Assembly: GCF_024171735.1 (NCBI RefSeq) | Contig: NZ_JAMTCH010000004.1 | Span: 558,001 to 622,000 of the forward strand | Reading direction: 5' to 3' | DNA: 64,000 nt | Source of the DNA: Prauserella alba | GTDB taxonomy: Bacteria > Actinomycetota > Actinomycetes > Mycobacteriales > Pseudonocardiaceae | In this document: positions 39,191-48,177 of the stretch, piece by piece | Layout of the letters: every line of letters begins with the position of its first letter | Position numbering within the stretch: the stretch's first letter is position 1 | Notes under the pieces: generated by a model | What the model was told of the DNA's origin: nothing | The model's input: the letters and a program-made list of their open reading frames with translations, nothing else | Database searches by the model: none | Translations under genes and position numbers: made by a program

Positions 39191-41170
39191 TCACCCGGGG
39201 TAGAACGGCACCGCCGAGGACGAACGCCGGTCGTGGGGACGCCACACGTCGCCGAGGTCGCTGGCCGTCCACAGTCCCGTCGCGTCGGCGACGACCGTGG
39301 GCCGCCCCGGGGCGGCGGTGATGCCACGCATCGGCGCGATGAGGTTCGAACTGTTGAACTGGTCGATCCGCAGCCCGTCGACCGGCACGCGCACCACCGG
39401 GCTCGATTCCGACTGGGTGGCGACCGCGAGGGCGTCCTGACCCGTCCAGTCCAGTGCGACCGCGTCGTCGAGTTCGTCGCCCTGGAGCACACGCGGGGAG
39501 CGCAGCGCAGCCGACGTCCGGCTGTCGTTGTCCCGCACGACCGCCGCGACGACCACCTTCCCGCCGATGACCATCGCCGCGCGCGTGCCGTCGCGCGAGA
39601 GCCGTAGCTCGTCAATGTCACCGATCGGGTTGATCTCGGCCGAGTTGACCGACTGCGTGACCCACCGGCCCTCGGCGTCGGTGACGGCCTGCACCACCCG
39701 CTCACCGCCGGTGACGGTCCACACCTCACGAGACTGTTCGCTGCGCGTGGTCGCCGGCACCCACGTCGGCCGGGTCATCGTCCGCGCATCGAGTTCGACG
39801 GCCTGTCCCCGCGAACCGTACGGCCCGATCCGCAACCGCACGCCGCGATCGGCCCGTTCGACGACCGCCAGCTGGTCCCCGCCGAGCGACTGGGCCGCGC
39901 TCTGCACCTCGATGTCGCCCGACCCCGCGGGTCCCGGGATCGGAGCCCCGTTGCCCAGCGAGTGGACCTTGCCGTCCGCTGTCATGAGACCGGGCAGGTC
40001 GGAGCTCGGCGTCGCAGCCGCCTGGTAGGACGGCAGTTCGCCGGGGCGCCAGTCGCGGTGATCCTGCACGAGCGCACTGCCGTTGGACAACAGCCGCACG
40101 CGACTCGTCGTGACCGTCTGCAGCGACCGCACGAGCTGCGCCACGATGAGTTCCCTGTCGTGGTCGCTCTTGTCCTCGACCCCGGTGAGGGGCACGGCCA
40201 GCGCGCCGTCCCGCGTCGTCGTCACGTTGGTCTTGAGCGAGGCATTGTCGCCGAGCGGATTGCGGACCGCCCCGGTCAGCCCGTCCGACGGACCGGCCAG
40301 CAACAGGTCCACCACTCGTGCCGGCAGCCCCGACTGCGGGCTGGCGACGACGTAGCGCAGATCGGGCACCAGCACGTTCGACTCGGGGGCGAAGAAGTAC
40401 ACCGGCACGCGGAAGTAGGTCTCGTCGAAGTCGGAGACGGTGATCAGCACGCTCTGCGGCGGGTCGACGATCCGCCACTCCCCGTTCTCCTTGCGCAGGC
40501 GCACGTTCTGTTCGACGGCGTCGTCCGCAGGGATGAACGAGCTGTCGGCCGCGAGCCTGCCGACGTGCCCGCCGCGGACGGTGACGATCTGTTCGTCCGG
40601 GGCCGACGAGGCCGTGGACCCGCCAGGGGGCGACGTCCCGGTCGCCGGGGCCTGCCTCGTGGGCGGCGCCGACCCGGGCGTACTGCGCGGCTGGTCGCCC
40701 TCGGCCCCTGCCTGGCCGTCCCCCGCCGGGGCCTCGCCGGTCTCGTCACCTGCGCGGTCGTCACGACGCTCACCGGGTTCGGCGTCGGGCCTGGTGGTGA
40801 CAGGTCCGCTCCGCTCGTCGTCGGAGCCGAAGACGGTGCTGAACTCGTCCTCGATCACGGCGACGGACGAATCGGGTTGCCACTGCTTGCGCGCCCGCTG
40901 CGACAGATAGGCACGGGCCGCCGCGTAGTCACTGGCAGGTTCCGCGCTCGCCTCGACGAACTCCCGCACGAGCGACAACGGGTCCAGCCCGGGGGCGGGC
41001 TCCGGTACGGCCTCGGTCTGCTGCCCGCGCTGCTGCTGCGGCAGGGCCTCGGGCTGCGATTCGGCCGGGATCGCGGCGCAGCCGCTCACCAGCAGTGCGG
41101 CCAAGCCCAGCGCCGCCCACGGGCGCAGCCTGCGTGAACGGGCCAGGGCGCGCGATTCCTGTGTCGTCAC
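39191..41170 (-). CDS. lpqB: lipoprotein LpqB, MtrAB accessory
   Basis: 659 residues. A lipoprotein signal ends LLVSGC (Cys31). A GerMN-like region (about 260-385, VPVYFFAPESNVLVPDLRYV) and a C-terminal beta-propeller (about 400-659) follow. An inserted Asp/Glu/Gly/Pro-rich stretch (about 125-195) is not shared widely. In mycobacteria and Streptomyces LpqB interacts with the MtrB sensor and modulates MtrA phosphorylation and cell-envelope homeostasis. The GTG at 41170 overlaps the mtrB stop (GTGA), so translation is coupled. Confidence 0.94.
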   Translation of the reverse strand: MTTQESRALARSRRLRPWAALGLAALLVSGCAAIPAESQPEALPQQQRGQQTEAVPEPAPGLDPLSLVREFVEASAEPASDYAAARAYLSQRARKQWQPDSSVAVIEDEFSTVFGSDDERSGPVTTRPDAEPGERRDDRAGDETGEAPAGDGQAGAEGDQPRSTPGSAPPTRQAPATGTSPPGGSTASSAPDEQIVTVRGGHVGRLAADSSFIPADDAVEQNVRLRKENGEWRIVDPPQSVLITVSDFDETYFRVPVYFFAPESNVLVPDLRYVVASPQSGLPARVVDLLLAGPSDGLTGAVRNPLGDNASLKTNVTTTRDGALAVPLTGVEDKSDHDRELIVAQLVRSLQTVTTSRVRLLSNGSALVQDHRDWRPGELPSYQAAATPSSDLPGLMTADGKVHSLGNGAPIPGPAGSGDIEVQSAAQSLGGDQLAVVERADRGVRLRIGPYGSRGQAVELDARTMTRPTWVPATTRSEQSREVWTVTGGERVVQAVTDAEGRWVTQSVNSAEINPIGDIDELRLSRDGTRAAMVIGGKVVVAAVVRDNDSRTSAALRSPRVLQGDELDDAVALDWTGQDALAVATQSESSPVVRVPVDGLRIDQFNSSNLIAPMRGITAAPGRPTVVADATGLWTASDLGDVWRPHDRRSSSAVPFYPG

Positions 41171-42936
41171 ACCGTCTCCCCTGGTTGCAGGTCGGTCCGG
41201 ACGTCGCGGGCCCCGTCGGCGCCGGCGGCAGGACGCGCGTCCTCAGGTGGCAGGGGCAGCGGGTTCGCCGTGTACGCGCCGCCGACCCTGCGCGGCAGGG
41301 TGAGGCGGAAGCACGACCCGCGGTCGGGCTCGCCCCACGCATCGAGTGTGCCACCGTGCAGGCGCGCGTCCTCCTGGCTGATGGCCAGGCCGAGCCCGGT
41401 GCCCCCGGTACGCCGGTTCCGGGACGGATCCGCACGCCAGAACCGGTTGAACACCAGCTCCGACTCGCCCGGACGCAGCCCGATGCCCTGGTCGCGGATC
41501 GTGATGGCCACGGCGCCGGGCCATTCGGCCGTGCTGCCGGATCCGCCCTCGGCCCCGGCCTCGTCCGTGGTGCCGTCGCCGGGTTCGGCCGTGGCGGGGG
41601 TTTCGGGTTCCGTCGCCGCGAGGCGCAATCGGACCGGCCTGCCTTCGCCGTGGTCGACGGCGTTGGCCAGCAGGTTCCGCAGGATCCGCTCGATGCGCCG
41701 GGCATCGACCTCGGCCTCGACCGGTTCGTCCGGCAGGTCGACCTCGATCGGGCTGCCCATCGACTCGGCGAGCCCGCTCACCTGCTCGGCCGCGCGCTGC
41801 GCGATCGGCCGGACGTCGGTGACCTCCGACGACAGCTCCTCCACACCGGCGTCCAGCCGGGAGATCTCCAGCAGGTCGGCCAGCAGCTGCTCGAACCGGT
41901 CGAGCTCGTCGGTCAGCAGTTCGGTCGACCGCGCCAGCCCGGCGGGGAACTGTTCCCGTGAGGCGTGCAGCACGTCGGCGGCCATCCGCACCGTGGTCAG
42001 TGGGGTACGCAGCTCGTGCGAGACGTCCGAGGTGAACCGCCGTTGCAGTTCGCCGAACTCCTCGAGCTGGCGGATCTGCCGCTGGATGCTCGCCGCCATC
42101 TCGTTGTAGGCGACGGCCAGCTTCGACAGATCGTCCTCGCCGATGACCTCGAGCCTGCGGTCCAGCTCCCCGTGTGCGAACTGTTCGGCCGCACCGGCCG
42201 CCCTGCGCACGGGCTGGACGACCTGCCGCACCACGATGTTGGTGATACCGGCCAACAGGGCGAGCAGTGCGAAACTGCCTACGACCAGCGTGTTCTGCAC
42301 GGTCGCGACCGTGTTCTGTTCCGAGGTGAGCGGGAACAACAGGTAGACCTGCAGCGGGCGGGTGGTCGTGGTGATCGGCGCGCCGATCGCCAGGTACGTC
42401 GTGCCGCCCGCGGTGTGGAACTCCTTGGCGGGCGTGTTGTTCTCGACGAACCCGCGCAGCCTGCCGGAGACCTTGTCGTACGGACCCGCGGAGATCGTGC
42501 GGCTCGCGGGCCGCTCCGGGTCGCCCGCGGCGAGTACGGGCTCGAACGTGCCGGCGGCCGAGCTGGAGGCGTCCTGCGCCGCGACCGAGCTGGTCGTGAT
42601 GCGGTTGACCGCGTTGGTGAGCCGTTCGCGCAGGGCGTCGTCCTGGCCCGCGTCCCCGACGAGCTCGCTCTCGACCGTGCGCACCACCGCGTCGAGCTGG
42701 GCGGTCGCCGCGTCCTCCTTGGTCGTCATGAGCCGGTCGGTGATCTGGTTCTGCAGCACCATACCGAGCACGAACACGACCGCGGCCGACATCGCCAGCG
42801 TCGACACCGTGACCCGGAACTGCAGCGAATGCCGCCACAGCTCATTGAACGCGGTGCTCTTACGCCGCCCGAACGCCGCGACGCGGCGGGCCAGCCCCAG
42901 CAGCAGCCCGCCGAGTCCGGTCAGGCGATCTCTCAT
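41167..42936 (-). CDS. mtrB: two-component sensor histidine kinase MtrB
   Basis: 589 residues. Two membrane helices (about 40-60, TLAMSAAVVFVLGMVL; about 230-250, VVGSFALLALLAGITNIVV) flank an extracellular sensor. A HAMP domain follows (QPVRRAAGAAEQFAHGELDRRL), then HisKA with SDVSHELRTPLTTVRMAADV and HATPase (NLLANAVDHGEG, RDQGIGLRPGE, GGTGLGLAISQ). An insertion in the HATPase lid (EPGDGTTDEAGAEGGSGSTA) is lineage-specific. It phosphorylates MtrA and localises to septa in mycobacteria. The start is 7 bases after the mtrA stop. Confidence 0.96.
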   Translation of the reverse strand: MRDRLTGLGGLLLGLARRVAAFGRRKSTAFNELWRHSLQFRVTVSTLAMSAAVVFVLGMVLQNQITDRLMTTKEDAATAQLDAVVRTVESELVGDAGQDDALRERLTNAVNRITTSSVAAQDASSSAAGTFEPVLAAGDPERPASRTISAGPYDKVSGRLRGFVENNTPAKEFHTAGGTTYLAIGAPITTTTRPLQVYLLFPLTSEQNTVATVQNTLVVGSFALLALLAGITNIVVRQVVQPVRRAAGAAEQFAHGELDRRLEVIGEDDLSKLAVAYNEMAASIQRQIRQLEEFGELQRRFTSDVSHELRTPLTTVRMAADVLHASREQFPAGLARSTELLTDELDRFEQLLADLLEISRLDAGVEELSSEVTDVRPIAQRAAEQVSGLAESMGSPIEVDLPDEPVEAEVDARRIERILRNLLANAVDHGEGRPVRLRLAATEPETPATAEPGDGTTDEAGAEGGSGSTAEWPGAVAITIRDQGIGLRPGESELVFNRFWRADPSRNRRTGGTGLGLAISQEDARLHGGTLDAWGEPDRGSCFRLTLPRRVGGAYTANPLPLPPEDARPAAGADGARDVRTDLQPGETV

Positions 42937-42943
42937 GAGCCGA

Positions 42944-43630
42944 TTATGGTGGGCCCGCCTTGTAGCCCACACCGCGCACGGTCAGCACGACCTCGGGGTG
43001 TTCCGGGTCGCGCTCCACCTTCGACCGCAACCGCTGCACGTGGACGTTGACCAGCCGGGTGTCCGCCGCGTGCCGATAGCCCCACACCTGCTCGAGCAGC
43101 ACCTCACGGGTGAACACCTGCCGCGGCTTGCGCGCGAGCGCGACGAGCAGGTCGAACTCCAGTGGCGTGAGCGAGATGGGTTCGCCCTCCCTGGTCACCT
43201 GGTGACCGGGGACGTCGATGGTGAGATCACCGATGACGAGCGATTCGGCCGGCTCGCCGTCGTTGTGGCGCAGCCGGGCGCGCACGCGCGCGACGAGTTC
43301 CTTCGGCTTGAACGGCTTGACGACGTAGTCGTCCGCCCCGGATTCGAGACCCAGCACGATGTCCACCGTGTCGCTCTTGGCCGTGAGCATGACGACCGGG
43401 ACGCCCGATTCGGCGCGGATGGCCTTGCAGACGTCGATGCCGTTCATCCCGGGCAACATGAGGTCGAGCAGCACCAGGTCGGGCTTCATCTCGCGGAACG
43501 CCGACAACGCGCGGGACCCGTCGGACACCACCGCGGTCTCGAAGCCCTCACCGCGCAGCACGATGGTCAGCATCTCCGCGAGAGCGGGGTCGTCGTCGAC
43601 GACCAGCACACGTGCCTTCATGCCGCCCAT
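42944..43630 (-). CDS. mtrA: response regulator MtrA
   Basis: 228 residues. The receiver domain has the acidic pocket VVDDD, phospho-acceptor Asp in LVLLDLMLPGMNG, the Thr in MLTAKSD and Lys in VVKPFKP. An OmpR/PhoB winged helix follows (ISLTPLEFDLLVALARKPRQ, RLVNVHVQRLRSKVE, TVRGVGYKAGPP). It is nearly identical to mycobacterial MtrA, which controls cell division, wall hydrolases and replication timing. ATG 43630 (MGGMKARV) matches the M. tuberculosis start pattern; ATG 43621 is the alternative. Confidence 0.97.
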   Translation of the reverse strand: MGGMKARVLVVDDDPALAEMLTIVLRGEGFETAVVSDGSRALSAFREMKPDLVLLDLMLPGMNGIDVCKAIRAESGVPVVMLTAKSDTVDIVLGLESGADDYVVKPFKPKELVARVRARLRHNDGEPAESLVIGDLTIDVPGHQVTREGEPISLTPLEFDLLVALARKPRQVFTREVLLEQVWGYRHAADTRLVNVHVQRLRSKVERDPEHPEVVLTVRGVGYKAGPP

Positions 43631-43832
43631 ATTCGCACTGTGGTCACCCGCGACTGCGGGAGACCCTGGTTCGGCGTGTCCCCACCACTCGACGACTGCT
43701 CCGGGTGGCGTAACGTCATGACCCGCAGGGGTGCCGTATGGTTACTCGCGCGAGCGGCTGCGGCACGCTCGGCAAAGGTCATAGCTCACATCTACCGCTG
43801 AAGGGGCGATTCTCGCCGCTGTAGGAGTTACT

Positions 43833-43849
43833 GTTGCGTTATGCGGAAC
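43833..43849. promoter_or_regulatory. candidate IclR-type operator GTTGCG-N5-CGGAAC
   Basis: The half-sites are inverted with one mismatch and straddle the ATG at 43841, just downstream of the -10 TACTGT (43829-43834). The position would block a leaderless message, suggesting autoregulation of the adjacent IclR gene. IclR-family sites often contain GTTCCG/CGGAAC-like halves. Confidence 0.35.
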
Positions 43850-44725
43850 TCCGACGCTGCCTCTCCCGCCGCCCGGAACTCCGATGACTCTCCGTTGGGC
43901 GCGGCCGAACCGGTCCGGACCGGCCTCGGCCCCGAACCCGTCGCGGAACCGGACCCGCCCGACGAGCCGAAGAGCCCGGTGCAGTCCGTCGACCGCGCCG
44001 TGAGCATCCTCGAACATCTCGCGAAGGACGGCGAGGCGGGCATCACCGAGATCGCCGACGAACTGGGCGTGCACAAGTCGACCGCGTCGCGGCTCGTGTC
44101 CGCGCTGGAGATGCGCAACCTCGTCGAGCAGGTCAGTGACCGCGGCAAGTACCAGATCGGGCTCGGGATCGTCCGGCTCGCGGGCGCCGCGACCAGCCGG
44201 ATGGACCTGGCCAAGCTGGGCAACCAGACCTGCCAGGGCCTCGCGGACTCACTCGGCGAGACGGTCAACATCGCCGTGGCCGACGGCGGGATCGCGATCA
44301 ACATCAGCCAGGCCGTCGGGTCGGCGTCGATCACTGCGCAGAACTGGACCGGCAGGCGCACCCCGCTGCACGCGACCTCCAGCGGCAAGGTCCTGCTGGC
44401 CTACATGCCACCAGCTCGCCGCCGCGACATGCTGCGCGACCGGCTCGAGGAGTTCACGCCCCGCACCACGACAGCCCCCGACGAGTTGACGGCCGAACTC
44501 GGCCGGATCGCCGACGACGGGTTCGCGGCCTGCTTCGAGGAGTTCGAACTCGGGCTCCACGCCGTGGCCGTGCCGATCTACGGGGACGGCGGATCGGTGA
44601 TCGCGGCGATGAGCGCCTCCGGGCCGTCGTACCGCCTGTCCCGGCAGCGCATCCGGCAGATCATCGGCCCGATGCGGGAGGCCGCGATGGAGCTGTCCGC
44701 ACAGCTCGGCCACTTCCCGGTCTGA
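43841..44725 (+). CDS. IclR-family transcriptional regulator
   Basis: 294 residues. A non-conserved, Pro/Glu/Ser-rich leader (1-45, with RNSD repeated) precedes the winged helix (SVDRAVSILEHLAKDGEAGI, ELGVHKSTASRLVSALEMRN). The effector-binding domain follows (LGETVNIAVADGGIAINISQ, TPLHATSSGKVLLAYMPPA, GLHAVAVPIYGDGGSVIAAM). It probably controls a catabolic operon elsewhere, since none adjoins. TACTGT lies six bases before the ATG, so it is probably leaderless. It lies at the edge of the three-gene block between mtrA and tmk. Confidence 0.9.
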   Translation: MRNSDAASPAARNSDDSPLGAAEPVRTGLGPEPVAEPDPPDEPKSPVQSVDRAVSILEHLAKDGEAGITEIADELGVHKSTASRLVSALEMRNLVEQVSDRGKYQIGLGIVRLAGAATSRMDLAKLGNQTCQGLADSLGETVNIAVADGGIAINISQAVGSASITAQNWTGRRTPLHATSSGKVLLAYMPPARRRDMLRDRLEEFTPRTTTAPDELTAELGRIADDGFAACFEEFELGLHAVAVPIYGDGGSVIAAMSASGPSYRLSRQRIRQIIGPMREAAMELSAQLGHFPV

Positions 44726-44783
44726 GCCTCGGTCGACGGCAGTCGAGCATTGGCGCTCGGTGCCGCTGCGTGCGTGTGACACG

Positions 44784-45821
44784 TCACGGGGTGGCGCTCA
44801 GCGTCGCGCCCAGGCTGCGGAGCGGTTCGGCGACGGCGGCCTCGGCGTCGACGGTGACGGCGGCACCTCGAGCTGCGGCCACGGCGGTGAGCATCGCCGT
44901 GTACTGCACGACGAGTCGGGCCGAGTCGGCCGAGACACGGGCCCTGCACCGGTCGGGCCCTTCGGCCTCCAGCGCGCCCGGCAGGGCGGGCACCCAGCGA
45001 CGGACCTCCGATTCGGACAGCCCGATCGTCACGTGCGCGGTGTTCCGGTACGTCGCCGCCGCGAAGGACGCCCGCAGCTGCGCAACGGGGTCCTCGGACT
45101 GTGGCCGCGGCACGAAGCGGCGTCCCGTGGTGGTGACGTCGCGCATGCGGTCGAGCCGGAAGATCCTCGCGGCGTCGCGGCGGAGGTCGTGGGCCGACAG
45201 GTACCAGCGTCCTTCGGCGAGGACGAGCCGGTGCGGTTCGACGCGACGGTCGGTTCCGCGGCCCCTGCTCACGTAGCGCAGCGACACGACCTCGGCGTCC
45301 CGGCACGCGCCCGCGAGCAGCGCGAGCCGGTCGGGGTCGACCCCGGGGTGCCCGACCCCTGCGTCGCGAGCAGGTCCGTCCGCGTGGACCCCGTCGGGCA
45401 GATCATCGACGGGAACGCCGCGCGGCGGTGCCACCGCGACGGAACCGGCGGCGGCCAGCCGCGGCCGCAGGCGCGCGGGCAGCACCTGCCCGAGCTTGGC
45501 CAGCGCCCCCGTCGCGCTCTCACCGAGATCCGGGTTCACGGACGCGGCCGCCGCGAGCGCCACGCCGACGGCGACCGCCTCGTCGTCGTCCAGGACCAGC
45601 GGCGGGAGCCTGCCGCCCCGGCCGAGCCGGTAGCCACCACCGGTGCCGCCCGTGCTCTCCACGGGATAGTCCAGTGCGCGCAGCCGGTCGATGTCGCGGC
45701 GTAGCGTCCGCGTGGTCACGCCGACGCGCTCGGCGAGTTCCCCTCCCGGCCATTCTCGTCTGCTCTGCAACAGGGACAGCAGCCGCAGCAGCCTGCCGGG
45801 CATCTCCTGACGAACCGACAT
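44784..45821 (-). CDS. HTH/WYL-domain transcriptional regulator (YafY type)
   Basis: 345 residues. An N-terminal HTH of the DeoR/YafY type (MPGRLLRLLSLLQSRREWPG, RVGVTTRTLRRDIDRLR, STGGTGGGYRLG) is followed by a WYL ligand-binding domain (LAEGRWYLSAHDLRRDAARIF) and a WCX-like C-terminus (ADSARLVVQYTAML). It diverges from the FAD oxidoreductase gene, with a perfect palindrome in the 63-base gap; regulation of that gene and of itself is the obvious inference. WYL regulators respond to small ligands or nucleic acids; the ligand is unknown. Confidence 0.9.
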   Translation of the reverse strand: MSVRQEMPGRLLRLLSLLQSRREWPGGELAERVGVTTRTLRRDIDRLRALDYPVESTGGTGGGYRLGRGGRLPPLVLDDDEAVAVGVALAAAASVNPDLGESATGALAKLGQVLPARLRPRLAAAGSVAVAPPRGVPVDDLPDGVHADGPARDAGVGHPGVDPDRLALLAGACRDAEVVSLRYVSRGRGTDRRVEPHRLVLAEGRWYLSAHDLRRDAARIFRLDRMRDVTTTGRRFVPRPQSEDPVAQLRASFAAATYRNTAHVTIGLSESEVRRWVPALPGALEAEGPDRCRARVSADSARLVVQYTAMLTAVAAARGAAVTVDAEAAVAEPLRSLGATLSATP

Positions 45822-45838
45822 GGAGGCAACTCTGCCAT

Positions 45839-45867
45839 GACTCGAGGACATGATGCGTCCTCGAGTC
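45839..45867. promoter_or_regulatory. operator palindrome between WYL regulator and FAD oxidoreductase
   Basis: Perfect 11-bp arms (45839-45849 gactcgaggac; 45857-45867 gtcctcgagtc) with a 7-base spacer lie midway between the two divergent start codons. It is followed by TACGGT and 7 bases before the oxidoreductase ATG. Likely binding site of the adjacent WYL-domain regulator. Confidence 0.75.
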
Positions 45868-45884
45868 TCCTTACGGTCGCCGTC

Positions 45885-47303
45885 ATGGCGAACACAACCG
45901 GATCGACCAGTTCTTCCCCCGACAGCTCCCTGGCAACGGCGCTGCCCGACCTCGACGGCACCCTCCGGCTGCCCGGCGACGACGGGTTCGACGCCGCGTG
46001 CACCGGCTATCAGCGCGCGACCGCGCATCGGCCCGATTGCGTCGTGTCGGCGCGAACGGCCCGGGACGTGCGCACCGCCGTGGCCTACGCAGCACACCGC
46101 GGCCTGCGCGTATCCGCGCAGGTCAGCGGACACGGACTGACGGCGGCGCTCAACGGCGGCGTGCTCGTAGACCTGCGCGGACTGACGCGCGTCGAGGTCG
46201 ACCCCGTACGGCGCACCGCGAGGGTCGAAGGCGGCGCGACGTGGCAGCACGTGCTCGACGTGGTGACCCCGCACGGCCTGGCACCGTTGTCGGGCAGTTC
46301 CCCGCACGTGGGCGCCGTCCCGTACACGCTCGGCGGCGGCATGGGGCTGCTGGGACGCCGCTACGGCTACGCCGCCGACCACGTGCGCGCACTGGAAGTC
46401 GTGACCGCCGACGGCACGCTCCGCCGGGTGACGTCGACGTCGGAAGATGCGCTCGAACGCGAGCTGTTCTGGGCGTTGCGCGGCGGCGGAGCCGGTGGCG
46501 GCATCGTCACTGCGATGGAGATCGATCTCGTGGCGGTCCCCGAGGTCTACGGCGGCAGTCTCTACGTCGACGTGGCCGAGGCTGGAGACGTCCTCGAACG
46601 CTGGCGCCGGTGGACCACGTCGGTTCCGGACGAGGTCACGTCCGGTGTCGCCATGCTCGTCTTCCCCGACGCACCCGGAGTACCGGAGGCCCTCCGCGGC
46701 CGCCATGTCGCGCAGCTGCAGGTGTGCGTGGCGCCGGCCGACGACGTGCACGGTGGCGCTGGGCTGCGCAGCGCCGAACGGCTGCGGGAGGCGCTGCCGG
46801 TGTTGCAGGACACGCTGCGAACCCGGCCGTTCTCGGATTGCGGTGCGATCTTCGACGAACCCGATCGGCCCCACGCCTATCGGTCGCGGACGGCGATGCT
46901 GCAGTCGCTGGACCCCCGGGCGCTCGCACGCTTCCCGGCAGCGGCAGGGCCCGGGGCGCCCGTCATGTGCGTGGCCGGGCTGCGGCACCTCGGCGGCGCG
47001 TTCGCGCGGACGTCGGGCGCCATCGGGCACCGCGAGGCGGACTACCTCGTGTCCGTGCTTTCCCCGGTGACGCCGACGTCGGAGGCCACCGACGCCGAGG
47101 TGGCTTCACTGCATGCCGAGGTACTGGCGCCATTCGCACCGGAGACGCTCGGCGCGAACCTGTCGTTCTCCTTCGGCCCGTCGACTCCGGACGAGGTGCG
47201 CTCGGCCTTCACCCCCGAGACCGCCCACCGGTTGCGACACCTCCGCGACCGCATCGATCCCGGCGGCACGATCCTGGCGAACCATCCGCTCCCGGCGCAG
47301 TGA
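45885..47303 (+). CDS. FAD-linked oxidoreductase, BBE/PCMH type
   Basis: 472 residues. An FAD-binding PCMH domain (RPDCVVSARTARDVRTAV, VSAQVSGHGLTAALNGGVLV, GLAPLSGSSPHVGAVPYTLG, GGMGLLGRRYG, ALEVVTADGTLR) is followed by a substrate domain and a berberine-bridge-type C-terminus (GANLSFSFGPSTPDEVRSAF, RIDPGGTI). The His in SGHG could carry covalent FAD; no second flavin-linking Cys is evident. The substrate is unknown; relatives oxidise sugars, alkaloids or drugs. It is probably leaderless (TACGGT plus 7 bases before ATG) and controlled by the divergent WYL regulator. Confidence 0.88.
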   Translation: MANTTGSTSSSPDSSLATALPDLDGTLRLPGDDGFDAACTGYQRATAHRPDCVVSARTARDVRTAVAYAAHRGLRVSAQVSGHGLTAALNGGVLVDLRGLTRVEVDPVRRTARVEGGATWQHVLDVVTPHGLAPLSGSSPHVGAVPYTLGGGMGLLGRRYGYAADHVRALEVVTADGTLRRVTSTSEDALERELFWALRGGGAGGGIVTAMEIDLVAVPEVYGGSLYVDVAEAGDVLERWRRWTTSVPDEVTSGVAMLVFPDAPGVPEALRGRHVAQLQVCVAPADDVHGGAGLRSAERLREALPVLQDTLRTRPFSDCGAIFDEPDRPHAYRSRTAMLQSLDPRALARFPAAAGPGAPVMCVAGLRHLGGAFARTSGAIGHREADYLVSVLSPVTPTSEATDAEVASLHAEVLAPFAPETLGANLSFSFGPSTPDEVRSAFTPETAHRLRHLRDRIDPGGTILANHPLPAQ

Positions 47304-47383
47304 GCGCCCCCACGGGAACCTCGGGGCATGACAGCGCAACCGCCCACCTGGCAGGGCGGCTGCCCGCAGCGCCGGGAAGCCGA

Positions 47384-48025
47384 TCAGGCGAGGAGGCGTT
47401 TCGCCAGGTCGGCGGCGTCGACACGGTCGGCGCCGTCGACCACGTGCCACGGTGAGAGCCAGCTCGCGGCGGCCAGCTCGTCGTAGACGGCCGAGCAGCG
47501 CGACTGGAGGTCGTCGTCGGATTCGAACGCGTCGCGGGCTCTCGCCGTGTCGGCCTCGGCCCGGCCGCGCGCACGGGAGGCCGCGACGTCGGGCGTCACC
47601 CGCAGCAGCAGGTGCGCATCGGGCACGGGCAGGCCGAACCGGTCGATCTCCAGCGCGCGGACCCAGCGCACGACGTCGCTGTCGACTCCTTCGCCCAGTC
47701 GTGCGGCCTGGTATGCGGCGTTGGATGCGACGTACCGGTCGAGCAGTACGACGTCGTGGCGGGCGAGCAGGTCGCGGATGTCGTCGGCGGCCCCGCGACG
47801 ATCGAGCGCGTACAGCAGGCCCATGCCGTAGACGGACTCGCCCAGGTCGCCGTGGTCGCCGTGCAGTGCTTCGCGGACGAGGTCGGCGTGCACGCTGACG
47901 CCGTACCGGGGAAAGGCCGTCGCGGCCACGCTCGCACCCGCATCGCGCAGTGCCGCCGTCAACGCGTCGGTCAGCGTGCGCTTGCCCGCCCCGTCCAGCC
48001 CTTCGATGACCACCAATCGACCCAC
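47384..48025 (-). CDS. tmk: thymidylate kinase
   Basis: 213 residues. It phosphorylates dTMP to dTDP. The P-loop GLDGAGKRT (9-17), the FPRYGVSVHADLV substrate loop with the DR motif in LLDRYVASNAAYQAARL, and the lid region are close to M. tuberculosis TMPK as remembered, including the Arg-containing P-loop and the ASNAAY segment. GTG 48025 follows TACTCT (plus AGAGTA, 48032-48037) by six bases, so it is probably leaderless. In mycobacteria tmk directly precedes mtrA; here three genes intervene. Confidence 0.94.
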   Translation of the reverse strand: MGRLVVIEGLDGAGKRTLTDALTAALRDAGASVAATAFPRYGVSVHADLVREALHGDHGDLGESVYGMGLLYALDRRGAADDIRDLLARHDVVLLDRYVASNAAYQAARLGEGVDSDVVRWVRALEIDRFGLPVPDAHLLLRVTPDVAASRARGRAEADTARARDAFESDDDLQSRCSAVYDELAAASWLSPWHVVDGADRVDAADLAKRLLA

Positions 48026-48040
48026 GCCTGCAGAGTAGCC

Positions 48041-48058
48041 GCGGCGCGAAGCGCCTCC
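48041..48058 (-). repeat. dispersed 18-bp element, inverted copy
   Basis: The reverse complement of 48041-48058 is identical to 13366-13383 upstream of the rmlC-like gene. It lies immediately upstream of the tmk promoter. See the direct repeat at 13302. Confidence 0.6.
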
Positions 48059-48177
48059 TTGAGGGGCGGTGGTCGGGCGACGGGCGGGCCTGGACAGGGG
48101 CCATCGAGGGGAGGTCGCCGGATCTCAGCACTGGCGCGGTGCGTTTCGCCGGAGTGGCGGCCGAGGACGAACCCGAC

